A stretch of DNA of 64,000 nt from NCBI GenBank assembly GCA_910586205.1, contig CAJUGD010000020.1, forward strand, positions 1 through 64,000, in the 5' to 3' direction. This document shows positions 8,527 through 17,014 of the stretch, piece by piece (within the stretch, counting starts at the first letter, position 1; each line of letters opens with the position of its first letter). This DNA comes from an uncultured Lachnospiraceae bacterium. GTDB lineage: Bacteria > Bacillota > Clostridia > Lachnospirales > Lachnospiraceae. Position numbers and translations under genes: made by a program. The notes under the pieces are model-generated. The model saw only the letters and a program-made list of their open reading frames with translations. It was not told where the DNA came from and searched no databases.

Positions 8527-8976
8527 ATGAAACAGCCGTCCCTGGTTCTCTTTACAAAACGAATGTTGGATTTAATGTTCCATCTGGGAATCCTTTTAAC
8601 TCTGTCCATTCCCTTTTTGTTTCGATGGGCAGGCATCTATGCGGAAAGCTTCCGCAGATTCTATCTGCCCCAGACCATCCTCTACATGATGTCAGGGGTT
8701 CTGAGTCTGCGGATTGTGCAGAAGCTGCGTCAGATGTTTTCCACGGTTCTTGCTGACGATGCCTTTGTAGATGAAAATGCAGACGCCCTAAAGTGTATGG
8801 GCAAATGCTCCTTTCTCATTGCCCTTTTGTCTCTGGTGCGGATTTTTTATGCCCCTACTCCAGCCACAATCGTCGTCATCATTGTATTTGCCATTGCCGG
8901 GCTGTTCAGCATTGTGCTTTGCCAAGTGTTTGAAAAAGCAATTCAGTACAAAAAAGAGAATGATCTGACCATTTAA
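8527..8976 (+). CDS. DUF2975 family membrane protein
   Basis: 149-residue protein with four hydrophobic segments (about residues 15-35, 50-70, 95-115 and 115-135), including LGILLTLSIPFLFRWAG and TIVVIIVFAIAGLFSIVL. The acidic DDAFVDENADALK motif between the second and third segments is characteristic of DUF2975. Members are typically encoded next to a small XRE regulator of the YozG type, as here (30 bases downstream). The biochemical role is unknown. The pair probably forms a regulatory unit with the membrane protein at the cytoplasmic membrane. Confidence 0.85.
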   Translation: MKQPSLVLFTKRMLDLMFHLGILLTLSIPFLFRWAGIYAESFRRFYLPQTILYMMSGVLSLRIVQKLRQMFSTVLADDAFVDENADALKCMGKCSFLIALLSLVRIFYAPTPATIVVIIVFAIAGLFSIVLCQVFEKAIQYKKENDLTI

Positions 8977-9005
8977 AAAACAATCCGGTTCCAAAGGAGG
9001 AATCT

Positions 9006-9224
9006 ATGGGAATTATCATCAATCTGGATGTGGTCATGGCACAAAGGAAAATGGGGCTCACCGAGCTTTCCAGGGAAGTGGACATTACCATGGCAAATCT
9101 ATCCATTTTAAAAAACAACAAGGCAAAAGCAATCCGCTTTTCTACCCTGGAGGCCATCTGCAGGGCTCTTGACTGCCAGCCGGGAGATATTATCACCTAT
9201 GTTTCTGAGGAGGAAAAACCATGA
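9006..9224 (+). CDS. XRE-family (Cro/CI, YozG-like) transcriptional regulator
   Basis: 72 residues consisting of a single helix-turn-helix domain. MAQRKMGLTELSREVDIT and NLSILKNNKAKAIRFSTLEA give helices 1-4, ending with LDCQPGDIITYV, the usual tail of this subfamily. Preceded by CAAAGGAGG. It lies between the DUF2975 gene and a DUF4153 gene whose ATG overlaps its TGA. It probably regulates this operon; the target operator is not identified. Confidence 0.92.
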   Translation: MGIIINLDVVMAQRKMGLTELSREVDITMANLSILKNNKAKAIRFSTLEAICRALDCQPGDIITYVSEEEKP

Positions 9225-10732
9225 CACCAGTATTAAAAGAAGAAGCGAAACAAAAGTCTGCGCTGCGTTTGCTTCCCATAACCCGCAATTTCCCGTTTTT
9301 TGCAGGAATCAGCTTGCTGTTCGGCTTGGCATACACCTTCTGCCTCTATGAAAATCCATGCGGGATCACCTACCCTTTGTTTACATTCTTTGCCTGCTGC
9401 TGCGGCATCCATATCTGCAAAAAGCTTGCCATTCCTATTAAAAAAGAAAGCTGGTTTTTACTGGCTGCTGCCTTGCTGATTGGCATCTCCACCTGCCGCA
9501 CAGCAGACCTTCGCCTTCACCGGATGAACAACTTAGCCCTGCTTCTTCTGGGCCTTGTGTTTGCTCTGCATCAGTTTTATGAAGAAGAAGACTGGAATAT
9601 CGGAAAATATCTAAGCTCCATGCTTCTGTATCTTTTACAGGCTGCTGCTGCTTTTCCCCTTCCCTTTGAACACGCGGCTGGCTATAAAAAGGAATCCGGC
9701 GCCAAAGGGTTTCGGCTTCTGCTGTTTCTTCTGACCGGCTTCGCTGCCGCCATTCCCATATCTGCTGTATTGATTGGTCTGCTGTGCCAGGCAGACGTGG
9801 TCTTTGCCTCTATGGTAAGATGGCTGGCCGTCCATCTGTTTTCACCTGCTGCCCTCGTCAAGATAACCCTGCAGATTCTTTTCGGCTTCTTTGCCTTGTA
9901 TTGCCTGGTCTGCAGCGGCTGTCTGCAGGGAATATCCAAAGCCGTGCCAAACCGGCAGCGGATTCATCCTGCCATTGCCGTCACCTGTATGGCAAGTATT
10001 TCCCTGGTCTATCTCTTGTTCTGCCTGATCCAGATCTTCTATTTGTTTTTGGGAAAAGGTACTTTGCCGGAAGGTTATACTTATGCCTCCTATGCCAGAC
10101 AAGGCTTTTTTCAGCTTTTGTGGGTAGCGTTTTTCAATCTGGTTATGGTGCTTTGCTGTTTAAAATATGTGCGGCCCCACATTTGGCTTCGGATTTTTCT
10201 GACAATTATATGTGTCTGCACTTACGTCATGATCGCCTCTGCATCCTATCGCATGGCGCTTTATGTACAGCAATACCACCTGACCTGGCTTCGGATCCTG
10301 GTTCTCTGGTTTCTTGCCATGCTCTTTGTGCTGATGGCCGGAGTATCCATGATCGTGTGGAAACCAAGTTTTCGCCTTTTCCCTTATTGCTTATTGGTTG
10401 TCACTGTGTTTTATACTGGTCTGGCCTGGGCCCGTCCAGATGCCATTGCGGCCAGGGATTATGTCAGCCGTCTCACTCCGGATACTGTAACCGATTTGGA
10501 TCTTGCCTGGCTCTCCTCGGATTTCAGCGCTGACGCTGCTCCTGCCGCTGCCTCTCTGGGCCTAAGCTTAGAAGAATTAAGAATACGCTCTCAGCTTGAA
10601 TATAGCTCTGCCGGATCCTTTGGCTGGTTTTGGTATATTTCCTGTAATGGAGAAGATTGCCGCCAATATCCTGACGGGGTAAGAACCTACAATTTCTCGA
10701 TTGCCCGGGCCCGGAAATTGTTTCAGCAATAA
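9221..10732 (+). CDS. DUF4153/DUF4173 multi-pass membrane protein
   Basis: 503 residues with at least ten hydrophobic segments across residues 25-400, then a soluble C-terminal tail (~400-503) containing YSSAGSFGWFWYISCNGEDC. This layout matches the DUF4153/DUF4173 membrane proteins. No catalytic motif is recognisable. The start overlaps the stop of the XRE gene (ATGA), so the three genes are translationally coupled. Function unknown; the context suggests an envelope or membrane response controlled by the XRE regulator. Confidence 0.75.
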   Translation: MTPVLKEEAKQKSALRLLPITRNFPFFAGISLLFGLAYTFCLYENPCGITYPLFTFFACCCGIHICKKLAIPIKKESWFLLAAALLIGISTCRTADLRLHRMNNLALLLLGLVFALHQFYEEEDWNIGKYLSSMLLYLLQAAAAFPLPFEHAAGYKKESGAKGFRLLLFLLTGFAAAIPISAVLIGLLCQADVVFASMVRWLAVHLFSPAALVKITLQILFGFFALYCLVCSGCLQGISKAVPNRQRIHPAIAVTCMASISLVYLLFCLIQIFYLFLGKGTLPEGYTYASYARQGFFQLLWVAFFNLVMVLCCLKYVRPHIWLRIFLTIICVCTYVMIASASYRMALYVQQYHLTWLRILVLWFLAMLFVLMAGVSMIVWKPSFRLFPYCLLVVTVFYTGLAWARPDAIAARDYVSRLTPDTVTDLDLAWLSSDFSADAAPAAASLGLSLEELRIRSQLEYSSAGSFGWFWYISCNGEDCRQYPDGVRTYNFSIARARKLFQQ

Positions 10733-10802
10733 GCTTTTATGTATCACGCTAAAATGTGCATTTTTTTTACAGAAAACCCTACCCGTTTTTCCCTTTTTGT
10801 GG

Positions 10803-10900
10803 TACAATTTTAATATCAGCGCCAGGGGCCTGCCCTACAGGTTTCCCTGGCCGGTGAAAAGAAAGGAATCAGCCTGACATCCCTGCCTGACTATTCCTTT
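10803..10900 (+). promoter_or_regulatory. Promoter and structured leader upstream of glgC
   Basis: A -10-like TACAAT lies at 10803-10808 with only a weak -35. The leader then holds two strong hairpins. The first has GCCAGGG at 10821-10827 pairing with CCCTGGC at 10845-10851, with CCTG/CAGG nested inside. The second has AAAGGAAT at 10862-10869 pairing with ATTCCTTT at 10893-10900, extended by TCAG/CTGA. The start codon of glgC is 40 bases further on. It is not a riboswitch class that I recognise. Confidence 0.5.
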
Positions 10901-10939
10901 TACTGTTTCGCCAATCAAATATTTCAGGGGGAAATTAAT

Positions 10940-12148
10940 ATGGCAAAAGAAATGATTGCAATGCTTCTTGCCGGCGGACAGGGTTCACGTCTCTATGCAC
11001 TGACCCAGAAGCTGGCAAAACCTGCAGTTCCTTTCGGCGGCAAATATCGTATCATCGATTTTCCGCTGTCAAACTGCGTCAACTCCGGCATCGATACTGT
11101 GGGAATCCTCACTCAGTATCAACCGCTGGTTCTGAACGAATACATCGGTAATGGCCAGCCGTGGGATCTGGACCGTCTGCATGGCGGCGTTCATGTGCTT
11201 CCGCCCTATCAGCAGGCTTCTGGCTCGGACTGGTATAAGGGAACCGCCAATGCCATCTACCAGAACATTTCGTTCATTGAGCGTTACAATCCGCAGTATG
11301 TGATCATCCTTTCCGGTGATCAGATCTGCAAACAGGACTACAGTGATTTTCTGCGTTTCCACAAGGAGAAGGGCGCTGAGTTCAGCGTGGCTGTCATGGA
11401 AGTTCCGTGGGATGAAGCTTCCCGCTTCGGCCTGATGGTGGCAGACGAGAACGACAAGATCACTGAATTCCAGGAGAAGCCGAAGAATCCTAAATCCAAC
11501 TTAGCTTCCATGGGTATCTACATCTTTAACTGGGATGTACTGAAAAAATACTTAATCGAAGATGAAGCGGATCCCAACTCTGAGAATGACTTCGGCAACA
11601 ACATTATCCCCAACCTGCTTCGTGACGGGCGTCAGATGTATGCTTATCACTTCAGCGGCTATTGGAAGGATGTAGGAACCATTTCTTCTCTCTGGGAAGC
11701 TAACATGGAAGTTCTGGATCCGGAGCACAGCGGTATTAATCTGTTTGATGAGAACTGGAAGATCTACAGCCGCAACAGCGGTATGACCGGCCATCGGATC
11801 AGCAGCGACGCTGTGGTGGAGAACTGCATGATCACGGACGGCTGCCGGATCTCTGGTTCCGTCAAGCATTCCATTCTGTTTGCTGGTGTTACTGTAGAAC
11901 CAGGCGCTGTGGTGGAGGATGCGGTGATTATGGGCGGCACGACCATCAAGACAGGCGCTTCCGTCAAACACTGCATTGTGGCAGAAAATGTGGTCATCGG
12001 CGAGAATGCCGTGGTAGGCGCTATGCCTACTGAGGGCGAAAAAGGTGTGGCTACCGTAGGTTCCGGCGTTTATGTAGGCGACGGCGCCAAGATCGGCCCC
12101 AATGCTATGGTCAACAGCAATGTGAAAGGCGGTGAAGAACAATGGTAA
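10940..12148 (+). CDS. glgC: Glucose-1-phosphate adenylyltransferase, catalytic subunit
   Basis: Makes ADP-glucose from glucose-1-phosphate and ATP for glycogen synthesis. The nucleotide-binding N-terminus MLLAGGQGSRLYALT is intact, followed by KPAVPFGGKYRIIDF, SGDQICKQDY, FQEKPKNPKSNLASMG and the left-handed helix repeats at residues ~290-400. Normal length (402). A GGGG site precedes the ATG. Its last 7 bases overlap the start of glgD, so the two subunits are coupled. No other glycogen gene is adjacent within the window. Confidence 0.96.
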   Translation: MAKEMIAMLLAGGQGSRLYALTQKLAKPAVPFGGKYRIIDFPLSNCVNSGIDTVGILTQYQPLVLNEYIGNGQPWDLDRLHGGVHVLPPYQQASGSDWYKGTANAIYQNISFIERYNPQYVIILSGDQICKQDYSDFLRFHKEKGAEFSVAVMEVPWDEASRFGLMVADENDKITEFQEKPKNPKSNLASMGIYIFNWDVLKKYLIEDEADPNSENDFGNNIIPNLLRDGRQMYAYHFSGYWKDVGTISSLWEANMEVLDPEHSGINLFDENWKIYSRNSGMTGHRISSDAVVENCMITDGCRISGSVKHSILFAGVTVEPGAVVEDAVIMGGTTIKTGASVKHCIVAENVVIGENAVVGAMPTEGEKGVATVGSGVYVGDGAKIGPNAMVNSNVKGGEEQW

Positions 12149-13284
12149 ATTCCAACGCAGATGCTCTGGGCATCATTTTCCCAAACACCTATGACAGCCT
12201 GATTCCGGAATTAGTCAGCGAGCGCCTGATGGCCTCCATCCCCTTTGCGGGACGTTACCGGATGGTGGATTTTATCCTGTCCAGCATGGTCAACAGCGGC
12301 ATTGGCAATGTATCCTTAATCGTCCGCAAGAACTATCACTCTCTCATGGATCATTTAGGATCCGGGCGTGAGTGGGATCTGACCCGTAAAAACGGCGGCT
12401 TAAACATTGTTCCTCCATTTGCACAGAAAAATATTAAGATGTACACCGGACGGGTAGAGGCTCTTGCAAGCGTCCTTGAATTTTTAAAAGACCAGAAGGA
12501 AAAATATGTGGTAATGTCTGATGCCAATATTGCCGTGAATTTTGACTTTAAGGCATTTATGGATGCTCACATTGCCAGCGGCGCTGATGTGACCGTAGCG
12601 TACAGCCAGGAGGAGATTCCTGCAGGCGCTATGAGCCGGAATGAGATCGGCACCAATATGTACTATTCCTTTGACATTGACAACGGACGGGTAGTTAAGC
12701 TGGATATCTGTTCCAAGGAAACTGGTATTCAGAACTTCTCAATGAACATTTACATAATGGATCGGGAACTGCTGATTGAGCAGATCAGCAATGCTTACCT
12801 TCATGGCCATTCCTACTTTGAGCGGGATATTCTGGCTCCTCAGCTTGACACACTGAATGTGCAGGCTTATAAGTATGACGGCTATCTGGCAAGAATCTGT
12901 GATCTCAAGAGCTATTTTGATGAGAACATGAAGCTGTTAGATGAGGATAACTTAGACGGTCTGTTTGCCAGAGATTCTATCTACACCAAGATTCGTGACG
13001 ACAACCCGACCCGTTATATCGGCGAGGCAAAGGTAAAGAATACCATGGCTGCTGACGGTTGTGTCATTGAAGGTGAGGTAGAGAACTGTGTTCTGTTCCG
13101 TGGCGTCCGGATTGCCAAAGGCGCAAAAGTTAAGAACTGTGTATTGATGCAGGATACGGTAGTAGAAGAAGGAGCTAAATTGGAGTATATCATATCCGAT
13201 AAAGATGTCTCCTTTACAGCCGGCAAGGAACTAAGAGGCAGCGACAGCTTCCCGGTATATGTTGCAAAGCATCAGACAGTATAA
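12142..13284 (+). CDS. glgD: GlgD, regulatory subunit of ADP-glucose pyrophosphorylase
   Basis: Paralogue of GlgC that lacks the GGxGxRL catalytic loop: the equivalent region reads IIFPNTYDSLIPELV, followed by a conserved MASIPFAGRYRMVDF. In Firmicutes GlgD associates with GlgC as a non-catalytic or modulatory subunit. The C-terminus carries the same beta-helix turns (NCVLFRGVRIAKGAKVKNC). 380 residues, overlapping glgC by 7 bases. Confidence 0.94.
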   Translation: MVNSNADALGIIFPNTYDSLIPELVSERLMASIPFAGRYRMVDFILSSMVNSGIGNVSLIVRKNYHSLMDHLGSGREWDLTRKNGGLNIVPPFAQKNIKMYTGRVEALASVLEFLKDQKEKYVVMSDANIAVNFDFKAFMDAHIASGADVTVAYSQEEIPAGAMSRNEIGTNMYYSFDIDNGRVVKLDICSKETGIQNFSMNIYIMDRELLIEQISNAYLHGHSYFERDILAPQLDTLNVQAYKYDGYLARICDLKSYFDENMKLLDEDNLDGLFARDSIYTKIRDDNPTRYIGEAKVKNTMAADGCVIEGEVENCVLFRGVRIAKGAKVKNCVLMQDTVVEEGAKLEYIISDKDVSFTAGKELRGSDSFPVYVAKHQTV

Positions 13285-13418
13285 GAAACATTTGTTTGCT
13301 TTCCGTCAGACACGCTCTGGCATCTTTATTTAAACTATATAGCAGGCTGCTGCAGGATTGTCTTTACCAAATCCATGCAGCGGCCTTCTGAAATGTTTTT
13401 ATTCAAGGAGGAGATTTT

Positions 13419-13985
13419 ATGAATATATCCTTCGCCCTTAATAATCTGTCTTTGTATTCCCCCACCTCTTTCGGCGGTGGGTATCCTGCTTCCTCAGTTT
13501 CCGGCAAAGCTCAGTTTTCCGGGCAAACAGGAATGTCTAATGTACAAATGCCTGAACAAGCAGGAGCATCCGGCCAAGTGGGAATGCCCGGCCAGACAGC
13601 GCCCCAAAATGCCAAAGAAAACAGGCCGGTTCCCGGACAGCAAGATCTTGACTCCTATGAATGTCAGACCTGTAAAAATCGGAAATACAAGGACGGATCC
13701 AATGATCCCGGAGTTTCCTTTAAGACCCCCACCCGGGTCAGTCCGGAAAGGGCTGCATTTGCCATCCGATCCCATGAGATGGAACATGTGGCTCATGCCA
13801 AAGCAAAGGCATTAAAAGAAGACCAGGAAATCGTTTCCCAGTCTGTCTCTTATCACACCGGCATCTGCCCGGAATGCGGCAGAACCTACATGGCAGGCGG
13901 CACTACCCGGACTACTTTCCGGAGCAAACCAGTGGTAGAGGAAAATCCAGTGGAAGTAGGCGCCAATGTGGATGCTGTGGCTTAA
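13419..13985 (+). CDS. SprA-related putative metalloprotease-like protein
   Basis: The N-terminal ~65 residues are low-complexity, rich in Gly/Gln/Pro/Met (AGASGQVGMPGQTAPQ). The C-terminal part holds YECQTCKNRKYKDGSND and then SHEMEHVAHAKAKAL, an HExxH zinc-protease signature of the SprA-related family. A further CPECG pair follows at ~145. No signal peptide, so likely cytoplasmic. The start has AAGGAGGAG upstream. Its substrate is unknown and the active-site assignment rests on the motif alone. Confidence 0.78.
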   Translation: MNISFALNNLSLYSPTSFGGGYPASSVSGKAQFSGQTGMSNVQMPEQAGASGQVGMPGQTAPQNAKENRPVPGQQDLDSYECQTCKNRKYKDGSNDPGVSFKTPTRVSPERAAFAIRSHEMEHVAHAKAKALKEDQEIVSQSVSYHTGICPECGRTYMAGGTTRTTFRSKPVVEENPVEVGANVDAVA

Positions 13986-14002
13986 ATTCACAGTAATCGT
14001 TA

Positions 14003-14043
14003 AAAGGCTGCTTTTCGGAATGGATTCCAAAATAGCAGCCTTT
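14003..14043. terminator. Bidirectional terminator between convergent genes
   Basis: AAAGGCTGC (14003-14011) pairs with GCAGCCTTT (14035-14043), with an inner GGAAT/ATTCC stem. It is flanked by A's on one side and T's on the other, so it can serve both the HExxH gene and the ABC transporter operon. Confidence 0.85.
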
Positions 14044-14048
14044 AACAT

Positions 14049-15125
14049 TTACAAAATATAAACTCCTCTGGAGTCAAAATCTAAAAATGCCTTCTCCCCC
14101 GCCTCATAAATCCGACGGTTTACCGGATTATAATCCGTAATCTGAATCTCCATATCTCCTACCATCACCTGATAGTACTGATAAGATCCCATAAATGTCG
14201 AAAGCATTACCGTAGCTTCCAGATACCCCTGCTCTGCAAGAGCTGCTGCCTCGGGGCGAATCACCAGGGCCGCTGTGTCTCCTGCCTTTGCCTTGCCAAA
14301 ATTATTGACCTCTAACTGTTCTCCTGCCACCTGAATCTTGGCCTTATCTCCTTCTGCTGAAAGAACCTTAGCCTCCAGGAAGTTGGCCTCCCCGATAAAA
14401 TCTGCTACAAAGCGAGAATTAGGACGATAGTAAATCTCCCTGGGTGTACCAATCTGCTCCACCTTTCCCTTACTCATAATAATAATCTTATCAGAAATAC
14501 TCATAGCCTCAGACTGATCATGTGTCACATAGATTGCTGTGATTCCTACCTTCTGCTGAATTTTGCGGATCTCGGTTCTCATGGATACCCGAAGCTTTGC
14601 ATCCAGATTGCTTAAAGGTTCGTCAAACAGCAGCACTCCCGGTTCCAGCACCAGGGCTCTTGCCAGGGCCACCCGCTGCTGCTGCCCTCCTGAAAGCTGG
14701 TTTGTCATCCGGGACTCCATACCGTCCATTTCCACCAGTTTTAAGATATTTAATACCCTCTCCTGAATCTGCTCCTTGGGAAGCTTACGGATCTTCAATC
14801 CATATGCCACATTATCAAACACATTGTAATGGGGAAGCAGCGCATAGCTCTGAAACACCATGGCAGTATCCCGCTTATTGGGGGTCAGATGGTTAATAGG
14901 CTCTCCGCCCAGATAGATCTCCCCCTCGTCCGGGCTTTCAAACCCGGCGATCATCCGCAGTGTGGTCGTCTTCCCGCAGCCTGACGGCCCAAGAAGGGTC
15001 ACAAAGGTTCCTGCCTCAATGTCTAATGTTGTATCCTGCACTGCATAAAATTCTTTTCCAGTCTTAGGATCCTTGTAAATTTTTGAGATATGTTCCAGCC
15101 GAACGCCTTTTTTCTCTTTCTCCAT
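14049..15125 (-). CDS. ABC transporter ATP-binding protein, FbpC/PotA type
   Basis: ATPase that powers the adjacent permease. Walker A is GPSGCGKTTTLRMIAG (residues ~47-62), the ABC signature is LSGGQQQRVALARAL, Walker B is LLFDEPLSNLDAK and the H-loop is YVTHDQSEAM. The last ~110 residues form the TOBE substrate-sensing domain. 358 residues, normal for the iron/polyamine/phosphonate importer group. The start is two bases after the permease stop. With the iron-type binding protein and a fused permease the set looks like an Fbp/Afu ferric-ion importer, but 2-aminoethylphosphonate or phosphoglycerate cannot be excluded. Confidence 0.9.
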   Translation of the reverse strand: MEKEKKGVRLEHISKIYKDPKTGKEFYAVQDTTLDIEAGTFVTLLGPSGCGKTTTLRMIAGFESPDEGEIYLGGEPINHLTPNKRDTAMVFQSYALLPHYNVFDNVAYGLKIRKLPKEQIQERVLNILKLVEMDGMESRMTNQLSGGQQQRVALARALVLEPGVLLFDEPLSNLDAKLRVSMRTEIRKIQQKVGITAIYVTHDQSEAMSISDKIIIMSKGKVEQIGTPREIYYRPNSRFVADFIGEANFLEAKVLSAEGDKAKIQVAGEQLEVNNFGKAKAGDTAALVIRPEAAALAEQGYLEATVMLSTFMGSYQYYQVMVGDMEIQITDYNPVNRRIYEAGEKAFLDFDSRGVYIL

Positions 15126-15127
15126 TT

Positions 15128-16843
15128 TTATGCCTCCTCCTTTGCCTTAATGTTTCTGCTGACGCCAAAGAACCGGATCAGGGTATTCATAATCAACACC
15201 GCTCCATATGTGATAGCAATCAGAACAGTTGCATAAGCACAGGCTACTCCATAATTTCCTTTTTCCGCCTGCTCATTGATCTGGCAGGTGATGAGCAGAA
15301 AGTCCGGTGTCACCAGAAGAATGATCGCTGAGATAGCTGTTATGCTCCTCACAAAAGCCGTGACCAATCCACTGAAAAAAGAATCTTTAATGAGAGGCAG
15401 CGTTACAGTCATAAACACCCTGGCTGAATTGGCCCCCATATCATAGGCTGACTCCTCAATGGATTTATCGATCTGACGCAGAGCCGAAATACCGCTTCTG
15501 GTTCCCGTAGGAAGACTCCGGACAATAAACACAATAATCAAAATTAATCCTGTCCCATACAGTCCGCTCATAACCCCTGTGCGGAACAATCCATTGGCAT
15601 AACCCCGGATGTACCCAATACCTAATACGGTACCTGGCACTGCCATGGCCAGCATTGATACAAATTCAATAAAATCCTTCCCCCTAAAGCGTTTCTTCAC
15701 CACCAGATAAGCAATTACCATCGATAAAAATGCTGTGAGAGGCGATGCAATCAATGACAAAACAAAGGAATCCTTAAATGCCTTCAGACCACTGGTCCGC
15801 AGCATATACTGGAACCATTTCAGAGACAGGCTGTAATCCCTGCCCCACAAGGTAAACAGCGCTCCAAAGGGCACCATCACGTACATCAGCACCACAAAGG
15901 CAGCCACCAAAGTACAGAACACGGTCAGAGGCACTGTCACACTCTTATCTTCAATCAGCATCCGCATCCGGGATGCCTTTCCTGTCAGGGTGGCGGCTGT
16001 CTTCTTTTCCAGATAATATTTCTGAATCAGGAAAAGAACTACCGTCAGAGACAGCAGCACCACGGACATGGCAGCTGCGCCTGTAGAGTCATAAGCGCCT
16101 GTCACCTGCAGATAGATCGTTGTGGCAAGGGTATCGTAAGAACCGCCAATCAGCATAGGATTGGCAAAATCCGCCACGGATTCAATAAAAGTCACCAAAA
16201 ATGCATTGCCCAGTCCAGGAAGAAGCAGAGGAAATGTCACACTGGTAAACACTTTCCATCTGCTGGCTCCCATATCGCGGGTAGCTTCCTCTAAAGACGG
16301 ATCAATATTCTTCAAAAGCCCCTTGAGCATCAGATAACAAACCGGAAAAAAGGTCAGGGTCTGCACAATGGCAATCCCTTTCAGCCCATAAACATTAGAG
16401 TCATAAATCTTTAAAAGCGAACGGGTAATAATACCGCTCCGCCCAAAAAGCATGATCATGGACAAGGACAACACAAACGGCGGCGATACCACCGGCAGCA
16501 TGGACACCACTGCAAACAGTTTTTCCAAGACCTTTGTCCTCAGCTTTACATAGACCTCCACATAAGCAAACAATAACCCAATCGCTGTAGAAGCAAACCC
16601 TGTAATCATTCCCAATATCAAGGTATTTTTAAATGCCACCTGAAACCGTTCCAGGCTCAGTACCCGCTTAAAGACAGCCAGGGTAACATGCCCTTCCTCC
16701 AAAAAGCTGTCAACCAGCAGCATCAGCAGCGGATATAAAATAAACAGCGCCAAAAATACCAGCAGCACAACAATCATACTGATCAAAATCGGATCTGAAA
16801 AAAACTTTTTGCGCTCCAGCTCGGCACTTTGTCTCCCTGACAT
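15128..16843 (-). CDS. ABC transporter permease, fused two-domain FbpB type
   Basis: About 570 residues with two repeated permease halves, each of six membrane segments. The EAA loops are EEATRDMGASRWKVFTSVT (first half) and EESAYDMGANSARVFMTVT (second half), which contact the ATPase. Such internal duplication is usual for ferric-ion FbpB permeases. The ATG at 16843 is preceded by AAAGGGGGC and is preferred over the upstream ATG at 16912. It lies between the binding-protein gene and the ATPase gene on the same strand. Confidence 0.9.
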   Translation of the reverse strand: MSGRQSAELERKKFFSDPILISMIVVLLVFLALFILYPLLMLLVDSFLEEGHVTLAVFKRVLSLERFQVAFKNTLILGMITGFASTAIGLLFAYVEVYVKLRTKVLEKLFAVVSMLPVVSPPFVLSLSMIMLFGRSGIITRSLLKIYDSNVYGLKGIAIVQTLTFFPVCYLMLKGLLKNIDPSLEEATRDMGASRWKVFTSVTFPLLLPGLGNAFLVTFIESVADFANPMLIGGSYDTLATTIYLQVTGAYDSTGAAAMSVVLLSLTVVLFLIQKYYLEKKTAATLTGKASRMRMLIEDKSVTVPLTVFCTLVAAFVVLMYVMVPFGALFTLWGRDYSLSLKWFQYMLRTSGLKAFKDSFVLSLIASPLTAFLSMVIAYLVVKKRFRGKDFIEFVSMLAMAVPGTVLGIGYIRGYANGLFRTGVMSGLYGTGLILIIVFIVRSLPTGTRSGISALRQIDKSIEESAYDMGANSARVFMTVTLPLIKDSFFSGLVTAFVRSITAISAIILLVTPDFLLITCQINEQAEKGNYGVACAYATVLIAITYGAVLIMNTLIRFFGVSRNIKAKEEA

Positions 16844-16913
16844 AAGCTGCGCCCCCTTTCTTTTCTTTCCCTTCACTTTAAAAGCCTGACCTGTCACCTT
16901 AATTAGAAACAAA

Positions 16914-16953
16914 ATGCTGCGTAACGCTTATACATCGTTGCATTACGCAGCAT
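16914..16953 (-). terminator. Intercistronic hairpin between binding-protein and permease genes
   Basis: An 11-bp perfect inverted repeat: ATGCTGCGTAA at 16914-16924 and TTACGCAGCAT at 16943-16953. On the minus strand it is followed by TTTTG. In operons of this design such a hairpin typically keeps the binding protein more abundant than the membrane parts by partial termination or by protecting the mRNA end. Confidence 0.75.
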
Positions 16954-17014
16954 CCCTTTATGGACTGTTTCGCTTAATCCCATTCCCACAGCCGCATAAA
17001 ATCATGTATTTCTT

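Noticed and set aside
13285..13418. Riboswitch or small RNA between glgD and the HExxH gene
   Set aside because: Only weak, short stems are visible; nothing stands out.
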